Origin: Sunxiuqinia rutila | GTDB taxonomy: Bacteria > Bacteroidota > Bacteroidia > Bacteroidales > Prolixibacteraceae | Direction of reading: 5' to 3' | NCBI RefSeq assembly: GCF_050589705.1 | Contig: NZ_JBNGOT010000014.1 | Span: 62,001 to 126,000 of the forward strand | Length of the DNA stretch: 64,000 bases | In this document: positions 17,261-26,989 of the stretch, piece after piece | Numbering within the stretch: the first letter of the stretch is position 1 | How the letters are laid out: every line of letters starts with the position of its first letter | Translations under genes and position numbers: made by a program | The notes under the pieces: generated by a model | Databases searched by the model: none | Told to the model about the DNA's origin: nothing | Seen by the model: only the letters and a program-made list of their open reading frames with translations

Positions 17261-20200
17261 TTAGAAACTTAGATTTGCTCCTAGGGTGATTATGCGTAAT
17301 GCCGGGTTTGAAGTTCCGATAGTTCCACCGGTCTCTGGATCAAGCCCGGTCCAATCGGTCAGTGTAAACAAGTTTTTTCCGCTAGCAAATATCTTCAGAG
17401 TACTGACATTTAATAGATTCGTTATTTCTTCAGGGCAGGTGTAGCTTAGCGTGAGGTTTTGTAAGCGAACGAACTCTCTTGATTGGTAAAAGCCATATCC
17501 AAAAGGATTTCCATAATTGGGTCTTGGATTTTTAGTGCTTTGGTTATCCGGCATCCAGTATTCATCGTTTAGCCAGTTTCCAACTTCCGGCATAATCTGT
17601 CCTGGGTTAAGTCCATATTTGTTGTTTCCCAGGTAGCGATTTTTCCCTCCGGCAATAAAGTTGATGTCGAAATAGAGTTGGAAGTTTCGGAAAGTTAGGG
17701 TGTTGGATAGGTTCATGTTGAATGCGGGAGTACGATAACCAATAATTGAACGATCAGCAGAGTTGATAACTCCGTCAGGTTGCCCCGTCAGGTTGCCTTC
17801 ATCGTCACGTCCATTAATATCCCTTATTTTTAAGTCGCCAGGTGCAAACCCAAATTGATTGATGTATTCTGTGTCCTCAGTCTGTACAATGCCCTCCACT
17901 GTATAGTCATAGATAGCTCCAAGCTCTTCTCCAATGAACCACCCGTTACCAATATCGTCGTCTTCTACGCCGTCTCCATCACTATCCAATCCATATAGGC
18001 TGACTAGTTCACTTCTGTTTCTCCAGAATGAGTATCCGGTTTCCCATTTGAAATGATCCTGATCAATGTTAGTTGATTTTAGCGAAAATTCGATTCCTGT
18101 ATTATCAACTTGGGCCAGATTGGTTGTTATGCTGCCGTAACCAGTCATGATTGGAAGGTATCGGGTAAGCAGTTGGTCGGTTGTTTGACTTTTATAGGCG
18201 TCCAGGCTCCCGGATAATTTACCATCAAAAATGGAAAAGTTTAATCCAAAGTTAAAGGCTGAGGTTGTTTCCCAGGTTAGTGCTTTGTTGGCTAGTGCAG
18301 ATGGATAGGAATAAATGAAAGGGCTGTCTCCAAAAATTGTTGTTCCTGTGCTAACACTTGCCATAGTTGCATAAGGAGCGATACCTTGATTTCCATTTTT
18401 TCCGTATGATGCACGAAGCTTTACATAGTCAAGCATTGGGAAGTTATCTTTTATGAAATTTTCTTCGCTAACTGTCCATGCAATTGAGGCTCCCGGAAAA
18501 TTTCCAAATTTATGTCCGGGGGCAAAGCCAGAAAAGCCATCTCGTCTGAAATTAAGGGTTAGGAGATACTTGTTGCGGAAGGAATAGTTTAGCCGCCCGA
18601 TGTACCCAACATTGCTTTCCTGCCTGTAGTCGGTACTACCGCTTCGTTTCTCACTGTTCCCTAATGATAACCCATTCCAGCCTAAAACAGTTGTTCCGGT
18701 TGCCTCAAAATCGCTGGCTGCATACCGAACATTTTCTCGGATGTATTGCTCGCGGGTATAGCCTAAAAGCATATCAACCTTGTGATCCTTGACATGGAAA
18801 TTGTAGGTGAGAATATTGTCGATCAGCCAGTTTCTGGTTGTCTCAATTTTCTTCCACCCGTTTGCTTTATTTAAGAATTTTGAAGGATTTAAAATGTCGT
18901 CTTCAATGAGTGTATTGATGTAGGCGTTTTCGTGTGCAAAATTTGCTGTTTTTGTCGTCAGTCTGTTTTCTGAGACATTGACACGATAGTTTAGTCCTTT
19001 AATGTAGGGAACCTTAATGTCTACAAACCCTGTTGTTCTTAAGCTATAGTTCTTATTCATATCATCAGCAAGACGAATATCTCCAGAACCGGGGTTTCCC
19101 CAGTAAGGGTTAAGTAAGGACGTGCTGCCTGAAGGGAAGCGCTGCAATTGATTTTCGTAACCATCAACATATTTGTAGCTAAAGGGACTCATATAAGTTG
19201 CTTCGTACAAGCCAGGAGATTTACCTGAATAATCGCGCGCTGCATAGTAGAAATTTAAGCCGAAAGACAGCCAGTCAGTGATTGTATTCTCTATTTTAGA
19301 AGTGATTGCATATTTCTCATAAATATCGTTGGCAACAACTCCCTGCTGGTCAACATATGTTCCGGAAACATAGTAATTAGTTTTTTCAGTTTTTCCTGAA
19401 ATACTGGCTTCGTAGTTTTGCAGGACACCGGTTTGCGAAATTTCATCCATCCAGTTGATCTGATGTCCTTCCTGGTAAGCTTTCAACTCCAAAGGCCATA
19501 GAATATCTTCCAAATCAAGATCTTCAGCCCCTCTGATTTTCTTGTTATCGCGCCTCCATTGAATGAAATCATCACCAGTGCGCATGTCTGGTTTTGTGGT
19601 CCAGTTTTGAATTCCGGTATAAACGTTTAGGTTAATCGTTGGTTTGGACGACTTTCCTTTTTTTGTGGTAATAATGATTACTCCGTTTGCGGAACGAGAA
19701 CCATAAATGGCAGCAGCACTGGCATCTTTTAAAATATCAATAGAAGCAATATCATTTGTGCTGAGCTCATTGATACTTCCATGGAAAATAACACCGTCAA
19801 CGACAACCAATGGATTGTTGCTGGCATTTAACGAATTTTGTCCGCGAATTAGCAGACTCGGAGATGCTCCAGCGCTTGTGACCTGCCCAATGTTAAGTCC
19901 AGGAGTTGTTCCTTGGAGAGCTTGCATGGGATTGATGTTAGGGACAATGGCAATTGGGGAATCTTCGAGCCTTACACTGGAAACGGAGCCTGTAAGGTCC
20001 TTCTTTTTTGTTGTACCATATCCAATGGCAACAACCTCTTCAAGGCCAAATACATCACTTTTTAAAACAACAGGAGCCTCTTGAATACTACTCGCTTTAA
20101 CTTCTTCAGTTTTCATCCCAATAAATGAAAGCTGAAGAATTGCTTCAGGAGAATTAACCTCAAGTGTGAAATTACCATCCAAATCGGTTATCGTTCCGTT

Positions 20201-20356
20201 AGTGGTTCCTTTTTGTACAACATTTGCTCCCGGAATAGGACTGCCGCCCTCCTCGGTTACAGTACCCTGTATTTTTAAATTTTGGGCACTAGCTGATAAA
20301 ATAAACAACAGCAGACAGCTTACTGTTAGTAAAAAATTTTTCATAAGCTTTTTCAT
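17261..20356 (-). CDS. SusC/RagA TonB-dependent transporter without STN domain
   Basis: 1031 residues: signal peptide to about residue 24 (ending LSASAQ), carboxypeptidase-regulatory-like domain (about 28-112), TonB-box region EEVVAIGYGTTKKKDLTGSV (about 105-125), plug (ILKDASAAAIYGSRSANGVI) and barrel ending in LRIITLGANLSF. Unlike the three other SusC proteins here it has no STN domain, which agrees with control by the hybrid two-component regulator encoded divergently (20541) instead of a sigma/FecR pair. The ATG at 20356 is followed by a second in-frame ATG at 20344; either gives a working signal peptide. First gene of the leftward operon SusC-SusD-GH2-beta-helix-DUF5703. Confidence 0.96.
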   Translation of the reverse strand: MKKLMKNFLLTVSCLLLFILSASAQNLKIQGTVTEEGGSPIPGANVVQKGTTNGTITDLDGNFTLEVNSPEAILQLSFIGMKTEEVKASSIQEAPVVLKSDVFGLEEVVAIGYGTTKKKDLTGSVSSVRLEDSPIAIVPNINPMQALQGTTPGLNIGQVTSAGASPSLLIRGQNSLNASNNPLVVVDGVIFHGSINELSTNDIASIDILKDASAAAIYGSRSANGVIIITTKKGKSSKPTINLNVYTGIQNWTTKPDMRTGDDFIQWRRDNKKIRGAEDLDLEDILWPLELKAYQEGHQINWMDEISQTGVLQNYEASISGKTEKTNYYVSGTYVDQQGVVANDIYEKYAITSKIENTITDWLSFGLNFYYAARDYSGKSPGLYEATYMSPFSYKYVDGYENQLQRFPSGSTSLLNPYWGNPGSGDIRLADDMNKNYSLRTTGFVDIKVPYIKGLNYRVNVSENRLTTKTANFAHENAYINTLIEDDILNPSKFLNKANGWKKIETTRNWLIDNILTYNFHVKDHKVDMLLGYTREQYIRENVRYAASDFEATGTTVLGWNGLSLGNSEKRSGSTDYRQESNVGYIGRLNYSFRNKYLLTLNFRRDGFSGFAPGHKFGNFPGASIAWTVSEENFIKDNFPMLDYVKLRASYGKNGNQGIAPYATMASVSTGTTIFGDSPFIYSYPSALANKALTWETTSAFNFGLNFSIFDGKLSGSLDAYKSQTTDQLLTRYLPIMTGYGSITTNLAQVDNTGIEFSLKSTNIDQDHFKWETGYSFWRNRSELVSLYGLDSDGDGVEDDDIGNGWFIGEELGAIYDYTVEGIVQTEDTEYINQFGFAPGDLKIRDINGRDDEGNLTGQPDGVINSADRSIIGYRTPAFNMNLSNTLTFRNFQLYFDINFIAGGKNRYLGNNKYGLNPGQIMPEVGNWLNDEYWMPDNQSTKNPRPNYGNPFGYGFYQSREFVRLQNLTLSYTCPEEITNLLNVSTLKIFASGKNLFTLTDWTGLDPETGGTIGTSNPALRIITLGANLSF

Positions 20357-20377
20357 TTTAGATAAAATAATCGTTCA

Positions 20378-20385
20378 CAAAGCTA
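20378..20385 (-). promoter_or_regulatory. Candidate -7 promoter box for the susC operon
   Basis: Read leftward, the sequence is TAGCTTTG, an exact match to the Bacteroidota -7 consensus TAnnTTTG, 22 bp ahead of the first susC ATG. A TTTG lies 23 bp further upstream, at the outer limit of the -33 spacing reported for this group. Such a box is expected by chance about once per 4 kb per strand, so position is the main support. Confidence 0.5.
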
Positions 20386-20446
20386 TCAGAAGAGCAATCT
20401 CCTTGTTACAAAGGAATCGGGCTTACTTTTGTAGTTTTTCGGAGGA

Positions 20447-20482
20447 CTAATACAAATTCGGAATATTCTAATATAGATTCGG
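20447..20482. promoter_or_regulatory. Direct repeat, likely binding site of the hybrid two-component regulator
   Basis: Two 15-bp copies, CTAATACAAATTCGG (20447-20461) and CTAATATAGATTCGG (20468-20482), share 13 of 15 bases and repeat at exactly 21 bp, two helical turns. A weaker partial copy (TTTTTCGG) ends at 20442. AraC-type output domains such as that of the adjacent sensor bind tandem direct repeats on one DNA face. The repeats lie in the divergent control region about 60-100 bp ahead of the proposed susC -7 box and about 60 bp before the sensor gene start. Confidence 0.65.
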
Positions 20483-20540
20483 TGTAAGTCATTTTGCCTA
20501 TGTAGAAAGTATTACTTTTAGCAGATAAACCCCGAAATAC

Positions 20541-23500
20541 ATGATGGATAAAAAGAGCTTAACTTTTTTATTGTTTTGGTTTATTGTATTGGTGCCATCG
20601 GTTGGATATGCTGAAGAACTGAGTTTTATTCAATATCGAACGATCGATGGGTTGTCATTTAACAATGTTGATTATCTGGCCGAGGATGATGAAGGCTTGA
20701 TTTATGCCTGTACAAATCTTGGTTTGAATATTTTTGATGGAACTAAGTTTACTGTTTTCAACCAATACAATACGGATGGGTTTACGAATAAAGTTAATTT
20801 GGTTACTCCCATTGCTCCCGGATATATATTGATTGGTACAGCTGAGAAAGGATTGTTTGTCTATAATAAGTTTGAAGAACAGATTATCTCATTGAAAGAG
20901 TTTTTCGGATTTCCTTTTTTTTCAGCAGTGGTAGCAACCATGGATGAGCAACACCGGGTATGGATTGGAAGTGATGATGGAAGATTGTTTTGTCTTGACG
21001 GGAAAGAACTCATTTGTGCGATTCAACAAGGAAATCCTCTGAATTTGGTACAGGTTGATAATTTACCAAAAGCCAGGATTAATTCCTTGTTAGCTTTGAA
21101 TAAAGAAATTTTACTTGGAACAGATGAAGGCGAAATATACCGCGTTCGCAAGATTGGGAATGATTTTATTGTAGATAAGCCTTTAAGCTTAAGGTCAATA
21201 GCCTGTGTTTATGCTTTATTTGAGAAAAATAAAGTATTGTATGTGGGAACAGAAAAGGGAATTTATCGTCTGAGCAATTATATGGACTTGTCTTATAATA
21301 GTGAAATGACGCTGGATGAGCCTTTTTGTCTGGAACGATGTATTGTTCGAACGATCTCAGCACATGGATTGAATTTGTGGGTGGGGACCGAAGGAAATGG
21401 TTTATTTAAAGTACCGATTAATCCCCAAAAAAAATCAACAATTCAGCAGATAAATTATTCCAACAACAAACGCAATGGGATTAATTCAGATTATATTCTT
21501 TCATCTTTAATTGATTCAGATGAAAACCTATGGATAGGAACCTGGTTCGGAGGAATTAATCATTTAGATTTGAAAAAGCAGAATTATGCTTTCATTTATG
21601 ATCAGGAAAATGAGAATGATATTTACTCGAACATAATCTGGTGTTTACAAAACAAATCGGATGATGAATATTGGGTCGGAACGCATGGAAATGGACTATG
21701 TAGCTACCGATTGGATGAAAATAGCTTTGTGCAGGAAAAATATAGTCCGGAACTCCAGTCGATATCTTCCATGTATCAGACGTCAGACAATAACTATTTG
21801 TATGTTGGAACCTGGGGGCGTGGAGTTAAGGTCTACAATGCCCAAACCCTGGAAGCCTTGCCACATATGGAAAAAGCTTTGGCTAGGTTGGCCGATGATC
21901 GTATTTATTCAATACTTCCAGATCCAAATGGGAACTTATGGATTGGGTGTTTTAAGAATGGCTTGCAACGTTTTTGTAAAGAGAAACAGCAACTGGAACC
22001 AATTGTTCTAGCCAAAAAACAGATCGATATTCGTTTTATATTAATAGACTCCATTAAAAATATGATATGGGTCGCTTCTTTGCAAAATGGATTATTTCGA
22101 GTTGAATGCTCTGAGACTTGGGAGCCAGTATCCATACTTCATTTCGATAGGTTTGACGGCCAAACAGAACGTCTGAAGCCTGAATCCTTGTTTTTGGACG
22201 CCGACAGACGGTTATGGATTTTATCACGCAATGGCATGGGGTATTATGATGAAGCAGCACAAAAAGCTAAAAAGCTGACTATTTTAAGTGGATGCATTAC
22301 AACGGGAATGACAACTGATCAACAAGGTGCTTTTTGGGTGAGTAGCTATAATGGAATTTATAAGGTGAATCCTGAGAATGGATATTCTGAAGAAATGCTA
22401 ACCGATCATGCATTTCATTCCATCGTATACAATAAAAAAGAAAATGTGCTGCTAGCAACCAGCGATGAAGGAGTTTTAAAAGTTGATCCTGATCATGAAA
22501 TAAATATGGGGAGTGAGCCCAAAATAATTTTATCAGACTTGAAAATACTCGATCAAGAGGTGAAGCCGGGAATTAAGCTTGCTGACAAAATGATTTTAGA
22601 CAAGCGGCTGAATTATTGCGATACTTTGATCATTCCTCATTTTAGCCATACGTTTTCAATTCGTATGAATATCCTGTCTTTTTCGAAAACACAGAAAGAG
22701 AAAATCAGTTACATGCTTGAGGGGTTTGAAGAAATCTGGAATGTTTTGCCAGGCAAATCAGCAAAAGCAGTATATACCAATGTTCCACCAGGGCGTTATT
22801 TGTTTAAGGTTAAAGCAGCCAATGAGTATAACCTTTGGTCAGACGAGAGAAGTTTGGTACTGATTAAAGAAAAACCATGGTGGGGGACCAATTTGGCTTG
22901 GAGTATCTATGTGATTATTGTGGTAGGTATTATTTATTGGATCATACGTGAGCTCAATATTCGTGTGAAAATTCGGCAAGAGTTGAGAATTGAACGAATT
23001 AAGCAGGAACGCGAACATGAGTTGTATCAACAAAAGGCTGTTTTCTTCACCAATATTTCACATGATTTACGCACTCCTCTGACCTTAATTATTGGACCTT
23101 TGGAGGAAATGTTGGAAAGCAAACAGTTTAATGATAAGGTGGAACAAACACTTCAACGTATGTTGAAAAATGCCCGAATGCTTTTGGGATTAATTAATCA
23201 AATTCTAGATTTCCGAAAAGCTGAGACAAATAATTTGAAACTGGAGTTAAAACAGACTGATCTGAGTGTATTTTTGCACCATGTCTATAGTCAGTTTAAT
23301 GAGTTAGCGAAACAAAAGAAAATTGATTTTGATTTGGTTTGTCCGGAAGACTCTATAATATTGGTCGCAGATCCTCAAAAATTGGAATCGATATTGTTTA
23401 ACCTATTATCGAATGCAATTAAGTTTACACCTTCCTATGGAAGTATTCTTGTTGAATGCCGCACTGATGATACAAATGTGATTATTCGGATCTGTGATAC

Positions 23501-24551
23501 AGGAAAAGGAATGGCTCAGCATGAAATTCCTAATATTTTCAATCGCTTTTATCAACTGAAACCTTCGGGAAAGTCTCTAGGCACGGGGATTGGATTAAAT
23601 CTGGTGAAACGCTATATGGATCTTCATGAAGGGAGTGTTGAGGTACAAAGTAGCTTGGGAAAAGGGAGCCAGTTTACACTTATATTTCCGCGGGGCAAGG
23701 TCCAGGGGCAATATGAGGAATATAGTTTTCAAACATCCATATCTTCTTTAAATGTTGAACATCAAGAGAGCATAGAGCAGGATGGCTTTAAAAAAGAGCC
23801 GGTCTTGGTTGTTATTGATGATCATCAGGATATTCTTGATTACCTGAAAGATATTTTGGAGAAGAACTATCGCGTTTATACGGCAATAAATGGGAAAGAA
23901 GGTCTGAGCTTGGTCGCTCGTAAACACCCTGATCTGGTTATAAGTGATATTATGATGGAGGATATGGATGGCTTGATGGTGTGTAAAAAGATAAAATCCA
24001 ATTTGAATAGTTCTCATATCCCGATTATTCTTTTAACGGCAAAAAATGCATTGGAAGATCGGATTGAGGGATTTGATAGTGGGGCTGATGAATATATTGA
24101 AAAGCCTTTTAATAGCAAGTTACTGTTAACCCGGGTACGTACTTTAATTGAACATCGGGAACTGATCAAGAGGCGTTTCTTGCTCTCTGACCTGAAAAAT
24201 ACAGAAGTTGCTCCTTCATCTGTCGATGAAAAATTTATGAAGCAGGTTGTTGAGCTTATCGAGGCACATATCAATGATTCTGATTTTACGGTTCAAAGTT
24301 TAGTCGATGAGATGAAGGTAAGCCAAGATCAGTTGTATCGAAAAATCAAGGCTTTGACAGGTTTGTCGATTAATCACTTTATTCGTCTTTTGCGATTGAA
24401 ACGAGCAGCGCAAATGTTGGCTTCAGGACAGTATACAGTTAGTGAGGTCGTTTTTCAGACAGGATTTAATAATCCGTCCTACTTCACGAAGTGTTTTAAA
24501 ACGGAATATGGAGTATTACCAAGCGATTTTATACAGCAAGTCAATGAATAG
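20541..24551 (+). CDS. Hybrid two-component system sensor-regulator (HTCS)
   Basis: 1336 residues joining sensor and DNA-binding functions. Parts: signal peptide (1-24); periplasmic beta-propeller repeats of the Reg_prop type (about 40-690; many W-I/V-G-T/S elements such as ENLWIGTWFGGINHLDLK); Y_Y_Y domain (about 700-775); membrane helix (about 785-807); histidine kinase with phospho-acceptor His841 in NISHDLRTPL and ATPase motifs NLLSNAIKFTP and GTGIGLNLV; receiver domain with phospho-acceptor Asp1136 in VISDIMMEDMDG; AraC-type helix-turn-helix (about 1230-1336). All key residues are present. In Bacteroidota these proteins bind an oligosaccharide in the periplasm and switch on the adjacent PUL; here that is the divergent susC operon and probably the GH29 gene downstream. 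ATGs at 20541 and 20544 are equivalent. Confidence 0.97.
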   Translation: MMDKKSLTFLLFWFIVLVPSVGYAEELSFIQYRTIDGLSFNNVDYLAEDDEGLIYACTNLGLNIFDGTKFTVFNQYNTDGFTNKVNLVTPIAPGYILIGTAEKGLFVYNKFEEQIISLKEFFGFPFFSAVVATMDEQHRVWIGSDDGRLFCLDGKELICAIQQGNPLNLVQVDNLPKARINSLLALNKEILLGTDEGEIYRVRKIGNDFIVDKPLSLRSIACVYALFEKNKVLYVGTEKGIYRLSNYMDLSYNSEMTLDEPFCLERCIVRTISAHGLNLWVGTEGNGLFKVPINPQKKSTIQQINYSNNKRNGINSDYILSSLIDSDENLWIGTWFGGINHLDLKKQNYAFIYDQENENDIYSNIIWCLQNKSDDEYWVGTHGNGLCSYRLDENSFVQEKYSPELQSISSMYQTSDNNYLYVGTWGRGVKVYNAQTLEALPHMEKALARLADDRIYSILPDPNGNLWIGCFKNGLQRFCKEKQQLEPIVLAKKQIDIRFILIDSIKNMIWVASLQNGLFRVECSETWEPVSILHFDRFDGQTERLKPESLFLDADRRLWILSRNGMGYYDEAAQKAKKLTILSGCITTGMTTDQQGAFWVSSYNGIYKVNPENGYSEEMLTDHAFHSIVYNKKENVLLATSDEGVLKVDPDHEINMGSEPKIILSDLKILDQEVKPGIKLADKMILDKRLNYCDTLIIPHFSHTFSIRMNILSFSKTQKEKISYMLEGFEEIWNVLPGKSAKAVYTNVPPGRYLFKVKAANEYNLWSDERSLVLIKEKPWWGTNLAWSIYVIIVVGIIYWIIRELNIRVKIRQELRIERIKQEREHELYQQKAVFFTNISHDLRTPLTLIIGPLEEMLESKQFNDKVEQTLQRMLKNARMLLGLINQILDFRKAETNNLKLELKQTDLSVFLHHVYSQFNELAKQKKIDFDLVCPEDSIILVADPQKLESILFNLLSNAIKFTPSYGSILVECRTDDTNVIIRICDTGKGMAQHEIPNIFNRFYQLKPSGKSLGTGIGLNLVKRYMDLHEGSVEVQSSLGKGSQFTLIFPRGKVQGQYEEYSFQTSISSLNVEHQESIEQDGFKKEPVLVVIDDHQDILDYLKDILEKNYRVYTAINGKEGLSLVARKHPDLVISDIMMEDMDGLMVCKKIKSNLNSSHIPIILLTAKNALEDRIEGFDSGADEYIEKPFNSKLLLTRVRTLIEHRELIKRRFLLSDLKNTEVAPSSVDEKFMKQVVELIEAHINDSDFTVQSLVDEMKVSQDQLYRKIKALTGLSINHFIRLLRLKRAAQMLASGQYTVSEVVFQTGFNNPSYFTKCFKTEYGVLPSDFIQQVNE

Positions 24552-24712
24552 TTTTAAGCATGAGGGAATTGGACGAGGTCGTCGGTATTTGTAAAGGAAG
24601 AATTCTTGTTTTTCCGTATTTATTATCGTGTTTTTGTGACCAGAAATAACAATTCACTATTTTGTTGACGAATTAAAGATTGATTTTCTAAACCAACTTA
24701 AATACTACAAAA

Positions 24713-25765
24713 ATGAAAAAACGACTACTCCTTGTAGCGCTTGTGCTCGGTTCTTTATCGGGTAAACTTTGGGCTCAAGTGAATTACCTGGAAGAATCTG
24801 ATGCTGATTTTCAAAAACGAATGGAATGGTTTACCAATGCCAAATATGGCATGTTCATACATTTTGGCTTGTACAGTCAGCTTGGGGGAATTTATGATGG
24901 AAAAACAGTTAAGGGCTATGCCGAATGGATTCAATCATCGGCTGATATTTCACGGGAAGAGTATGCCCGGTTAATTGATACCTGGAATCCACAGCATTTT
25001 GACGCGGATAAAATAGCACGTTTAGCTAAAAAGGCCGGCATGAAATACTTGGTGATTACCACAAAACACCATGAAGGTTTTTGCTTGTGGGATTCTGAGT
25101 ATACCGATTTTGATATTGCCAGTTCTCCCATGAAAGGACGTGATTTGATTCAGGAACTATCTGATGCCTGTAAAAAGCAAGGAATCAAGTTCGGAACGTA
25201 CTACAGTATTATTGATTGGCATCACCCTTCGCAACATCGCAATGATTCAGGAAAAGATGGATGGAATCGTTGGGGCCAGGTGGCTATGATTCCTGAAAAA
25301 AAGCAAGAATACATCGCTTATATGAAAAATCAAATCCGTGAATTGGTTGAAAAGTATGATACCGAGATTTTGTGGTTTGATGGCGATTGGGTGAATTGGT
25401 GGGATATGGAAACTGGCGAGGACTTGTACCAATACATTCGTGCGTTGAAACCATCGATCATTATCAATAACCGAGTGGCCAAACGAGCTCAGTTTAAACG
25501 AGACTTTGGAACACCGGAGCAGGAACATCCTGGAGATGTACTGGATCACTACTGGGAGGCATGCTATACCATGAATGATTCATGGGGATTTAAAAAAGAG
25601 GATCATAACTGGAAAAGCGCTGATAAAGTTTATAACCAGCTCAAGGAAATTAATGAAAGAGGAGGAAATCTCTTGCTAAACATTGGGCCCGATGGGGAAG
25701 GTAATGTCCCTGAAGAAAGTGTTCAAATCCTAAAAGAAGTAGGAAAGAAACTAAAGAAGAAATAG
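24713..25765 (+). CDS. Alpha-L-fucosidase, GH29, compact catalytic-domain form
   Basis: 350 residues with a signal peptide (about 1-21, ending GKLWAQ). The TIM-barrel start MEWFTNAKYGMFIHFGLYS and the following KYLVITTKHHEGFCLWDS are hallmark GH29 segments. The nucleophile is Asp223 in ILWFDGDW. The C-terminal NERGGNLLLNIGPDGEGNVP completes the catalytic domain, and the protein ends there with no beta-sandwich, shorter than typical 450-600-residue fucosidases. Retaining hydrolysis of terminal alpha-L-fucose in the periplasm is expected. It lies 161 bp after the HTCS gene and may have its own promoter. A hairpin at 25794-25822 separates it from the convergent AraC gene. Two further GH29 domains occur at 53847 and 55434. 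Confidence 0.94.
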   Translation: MKKRLLLVALVLGSLSGKLWAQVNYLEESDADFQKRMEWFTNAKYGMFIHFGLYSQLGGIYDGKTVKGYAEWIQSSADISREEYARLIDTWNPQHFDADKIARLAKKAGMKYLVITTKHHEGFCLWDSEYTDFDIASSPMKGRDLIQELSDACKKQGIKFGTYYSIIDWHHPSQHRNDSGKDGWNRWGQVAMIPEKKQEYIAYMKNQIRELVEKYDTEILWFDGDWVNWWDMETGEDLYQYIRALKPSIIINNRVAKRAQFKRDFGTPEQEHPGDVLDHYWEACYTMNDSWGFKKEDHNWKSADKVYNQLKEINERGGNLLLNIGPDGEGNVPEESVQILKEVGKKLKKK

Positions 25766-25793
25766 TCCTTGAGCTTATTCGGCAAAGGGATTT

Positions 25794-25822
25794 CCGTTAT
25801 GAATTAGGATGAATTCTAACGG
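25794..25822. terminator. Possible bidirectional terminator between convergent genes
   Basis: CCGTTA(T)GAATT pairs with AATTCTAACGG: 11 base pairs with one bulged base around a 6-base loop. It sits in the 85-bp gap between the rightward GH29 gene and the leftward AraC gene. U-runs are weak on both sides. Confidence 0.45.
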
Positions 25823-25850
25823 GACATGAGTCTGTTTAAGAATGGAAAAC

Positions 25851-26738
25851 TTACGCTTGTTTTTCTTCCTCAAACAGACTTTTCTTTTTTTGATAATTGC
25901 CGGGAGTTAGCCCGATTATTTTTTTGAATTGCCGATTAAAATAGGACAGGTTATTGTACCCACATCGGAAACAAATTTCAGAAATCGAAAGATTCCCTTC
26001 AATTAAAAGCTTGCAGGCAAAACCTACCCGCACTTCATTGATAAATTCACTGACCGATTTTCGTGTCTTTTGACGAAAGAAACGACACAAGGATGCCGGA
26101 GTCATATTGGCAAGCAGAGCGAGCTCTTCCAGTTTAATTTCTTTTTCAAAATTGGTGAGGATATAATCATAGATTTTGTCAATTCGCTTGGAATGGTGTT
26201 TCTGGTAATGATCGGCAAATGGAATACCTGATAGAATGTTATGGTTTTCCACTTGAGCTAGTTTGTGTAGCATTGTGAGCAAGTGTGTAAGTCGGTCAAA
26301 AGGCTGCAGGTCGATCATTTTTCGGAGCTTCCGTTTTACCGGATGTCCCTCGGGTAAATGGTAACTGATTCCGCGAGGAGAAAGCTCCAAAAGCTTTTTT
26401 ATAGGAGCCATCTCAGGCAATTCCCAAAGATCTGGCCCTAAAAAGTCTTGTCCAAAATGCAGTACAATCGCACTCACTTTCTTTTTTGAGTTGTGGTCGA
26501 AGTAGCTGTCATCACTCTTCCAAACATGGGGTAATCCAACTCCCAAAAGCACCAAATCTCCACTACCAAAGCGCGATATGTCATCACCAATAAAACGGGT
26601 TCCTTCCCCTTGAATAATATACACGAGCTCCAATTCAGAGTGATAGTGCCAATGGTCGTAAAAGGCAGTACGGGTATCTTTCCGAATTGAAATGGATTGA
26701 TGAACCTGTTTGGTCAGTTTAAAATATTGTGCCTGCAT
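25851..26738 (-). CDS. AraC-family transcriptional regulator with cupin sensor domain
   Basis: 295 residues. The N-terminal cupin (about 20-110) has the metal/sugar-binding-like DHWHYHSELELVYIIQGEG and later LGVGLPHVW. The C-terminal double helix-turn-helix (about 190-290) has IKLEELALLANMTPASLCRF and the AraC signature SISEICFRCGYNNLSYFNRQ. A soluble sugar-responsive activator is expected. It is divergent from the two tandem GH2 genes (26990, 29997) and the catabolic genes after them, so it probably controls that operon, while the HTCS controls the susC side. Candidate half-sites in the shared 251-bp region are described separately. It has no periplasmic or membrane part, so it would sense an intracellular sugar or acid. 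Confidence 0.93.
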   Translation of the reverse strand: MQAQYFKLTKQVHQSISIRKDTRTAFYDHWHYHSELELVYIIQGEGTRFIGDDISRFGSGDLVLLGVGLPHVWKSDDSYFDHNSKKKVSAIVLHFGQDFLGPDLWELPEMAPIKKLLELSPRGISYHLPEGHPVKRKLRKMIDLQPFDRLTHLLTMLHKLAQVENHNILSGIPFADHYQKHHSKRIDKIYDYILTNFEKEIKLEELALLANMTPASLCRFFRQKTRKSVSEFINEVRVGFACKLLIEGNLSISEICFRCGYNNLSYFNRQFKKIIGLTPGNYQKKKSLFEEEKQA

Positions 26739-26778
26739 AAAATGTCATTTAGTGATAATACCGAATCACAAATTGAAG

Positions 26779-26786
26779 CAAATTTA
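26779..26786 (-). promoter_or_regulatory. Candidate -7 promoter box of the AraC gene
   Basis: Reads TAAATTTG on the minus strand, an exact TAnnTTTG match 40 bp ahead of the AraC start at 26738. No well-spaced -33 element was seen. Confidence 0.4.
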
Positions 26787-26803
26787 CTGGATTTATTGAT
26801 CTG

Positions 26804-26877
26804 TTGAAAATATAGTTCAAGTTACAGGTAAAATGATTCAACTACTTTAAAGCTGAACAGTGTAATTTTGAACTGTG
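26804..26877. promoter_or_regulatory. Repeat cluster in the AraC/GH2 divergent control region
   Basis: An inverted repeat TTGAA-N7-TTCAA lies at 26804-26820, and a direct repeat TGAACAGTG (26854-26862)/TGAACTGTG (26869-26877) with 8 of 9 bases shared has a 15-bp period. These are plausible operator half-sites for the AraC regulator; the assignment is inference from position only. Confidence 0.4.
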
Positions 26878-26989
26878 CAGGAAAGGCTTATTTCCATTCA
26901 TTAAAAAGGGCTATGAGACTTTCTCTTCGAATCTCTATTTGAAAAGTATATTGAAATGATTACTACTACAACTAATAATATAGAATGAG

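Noticed and set aside
26840..26900. Possible riboswitch or small RNA in the AraC/GH2 gap
   Set aside because: Only short repeats are present; no stable extended fold or known riboswitch consensus was seen.
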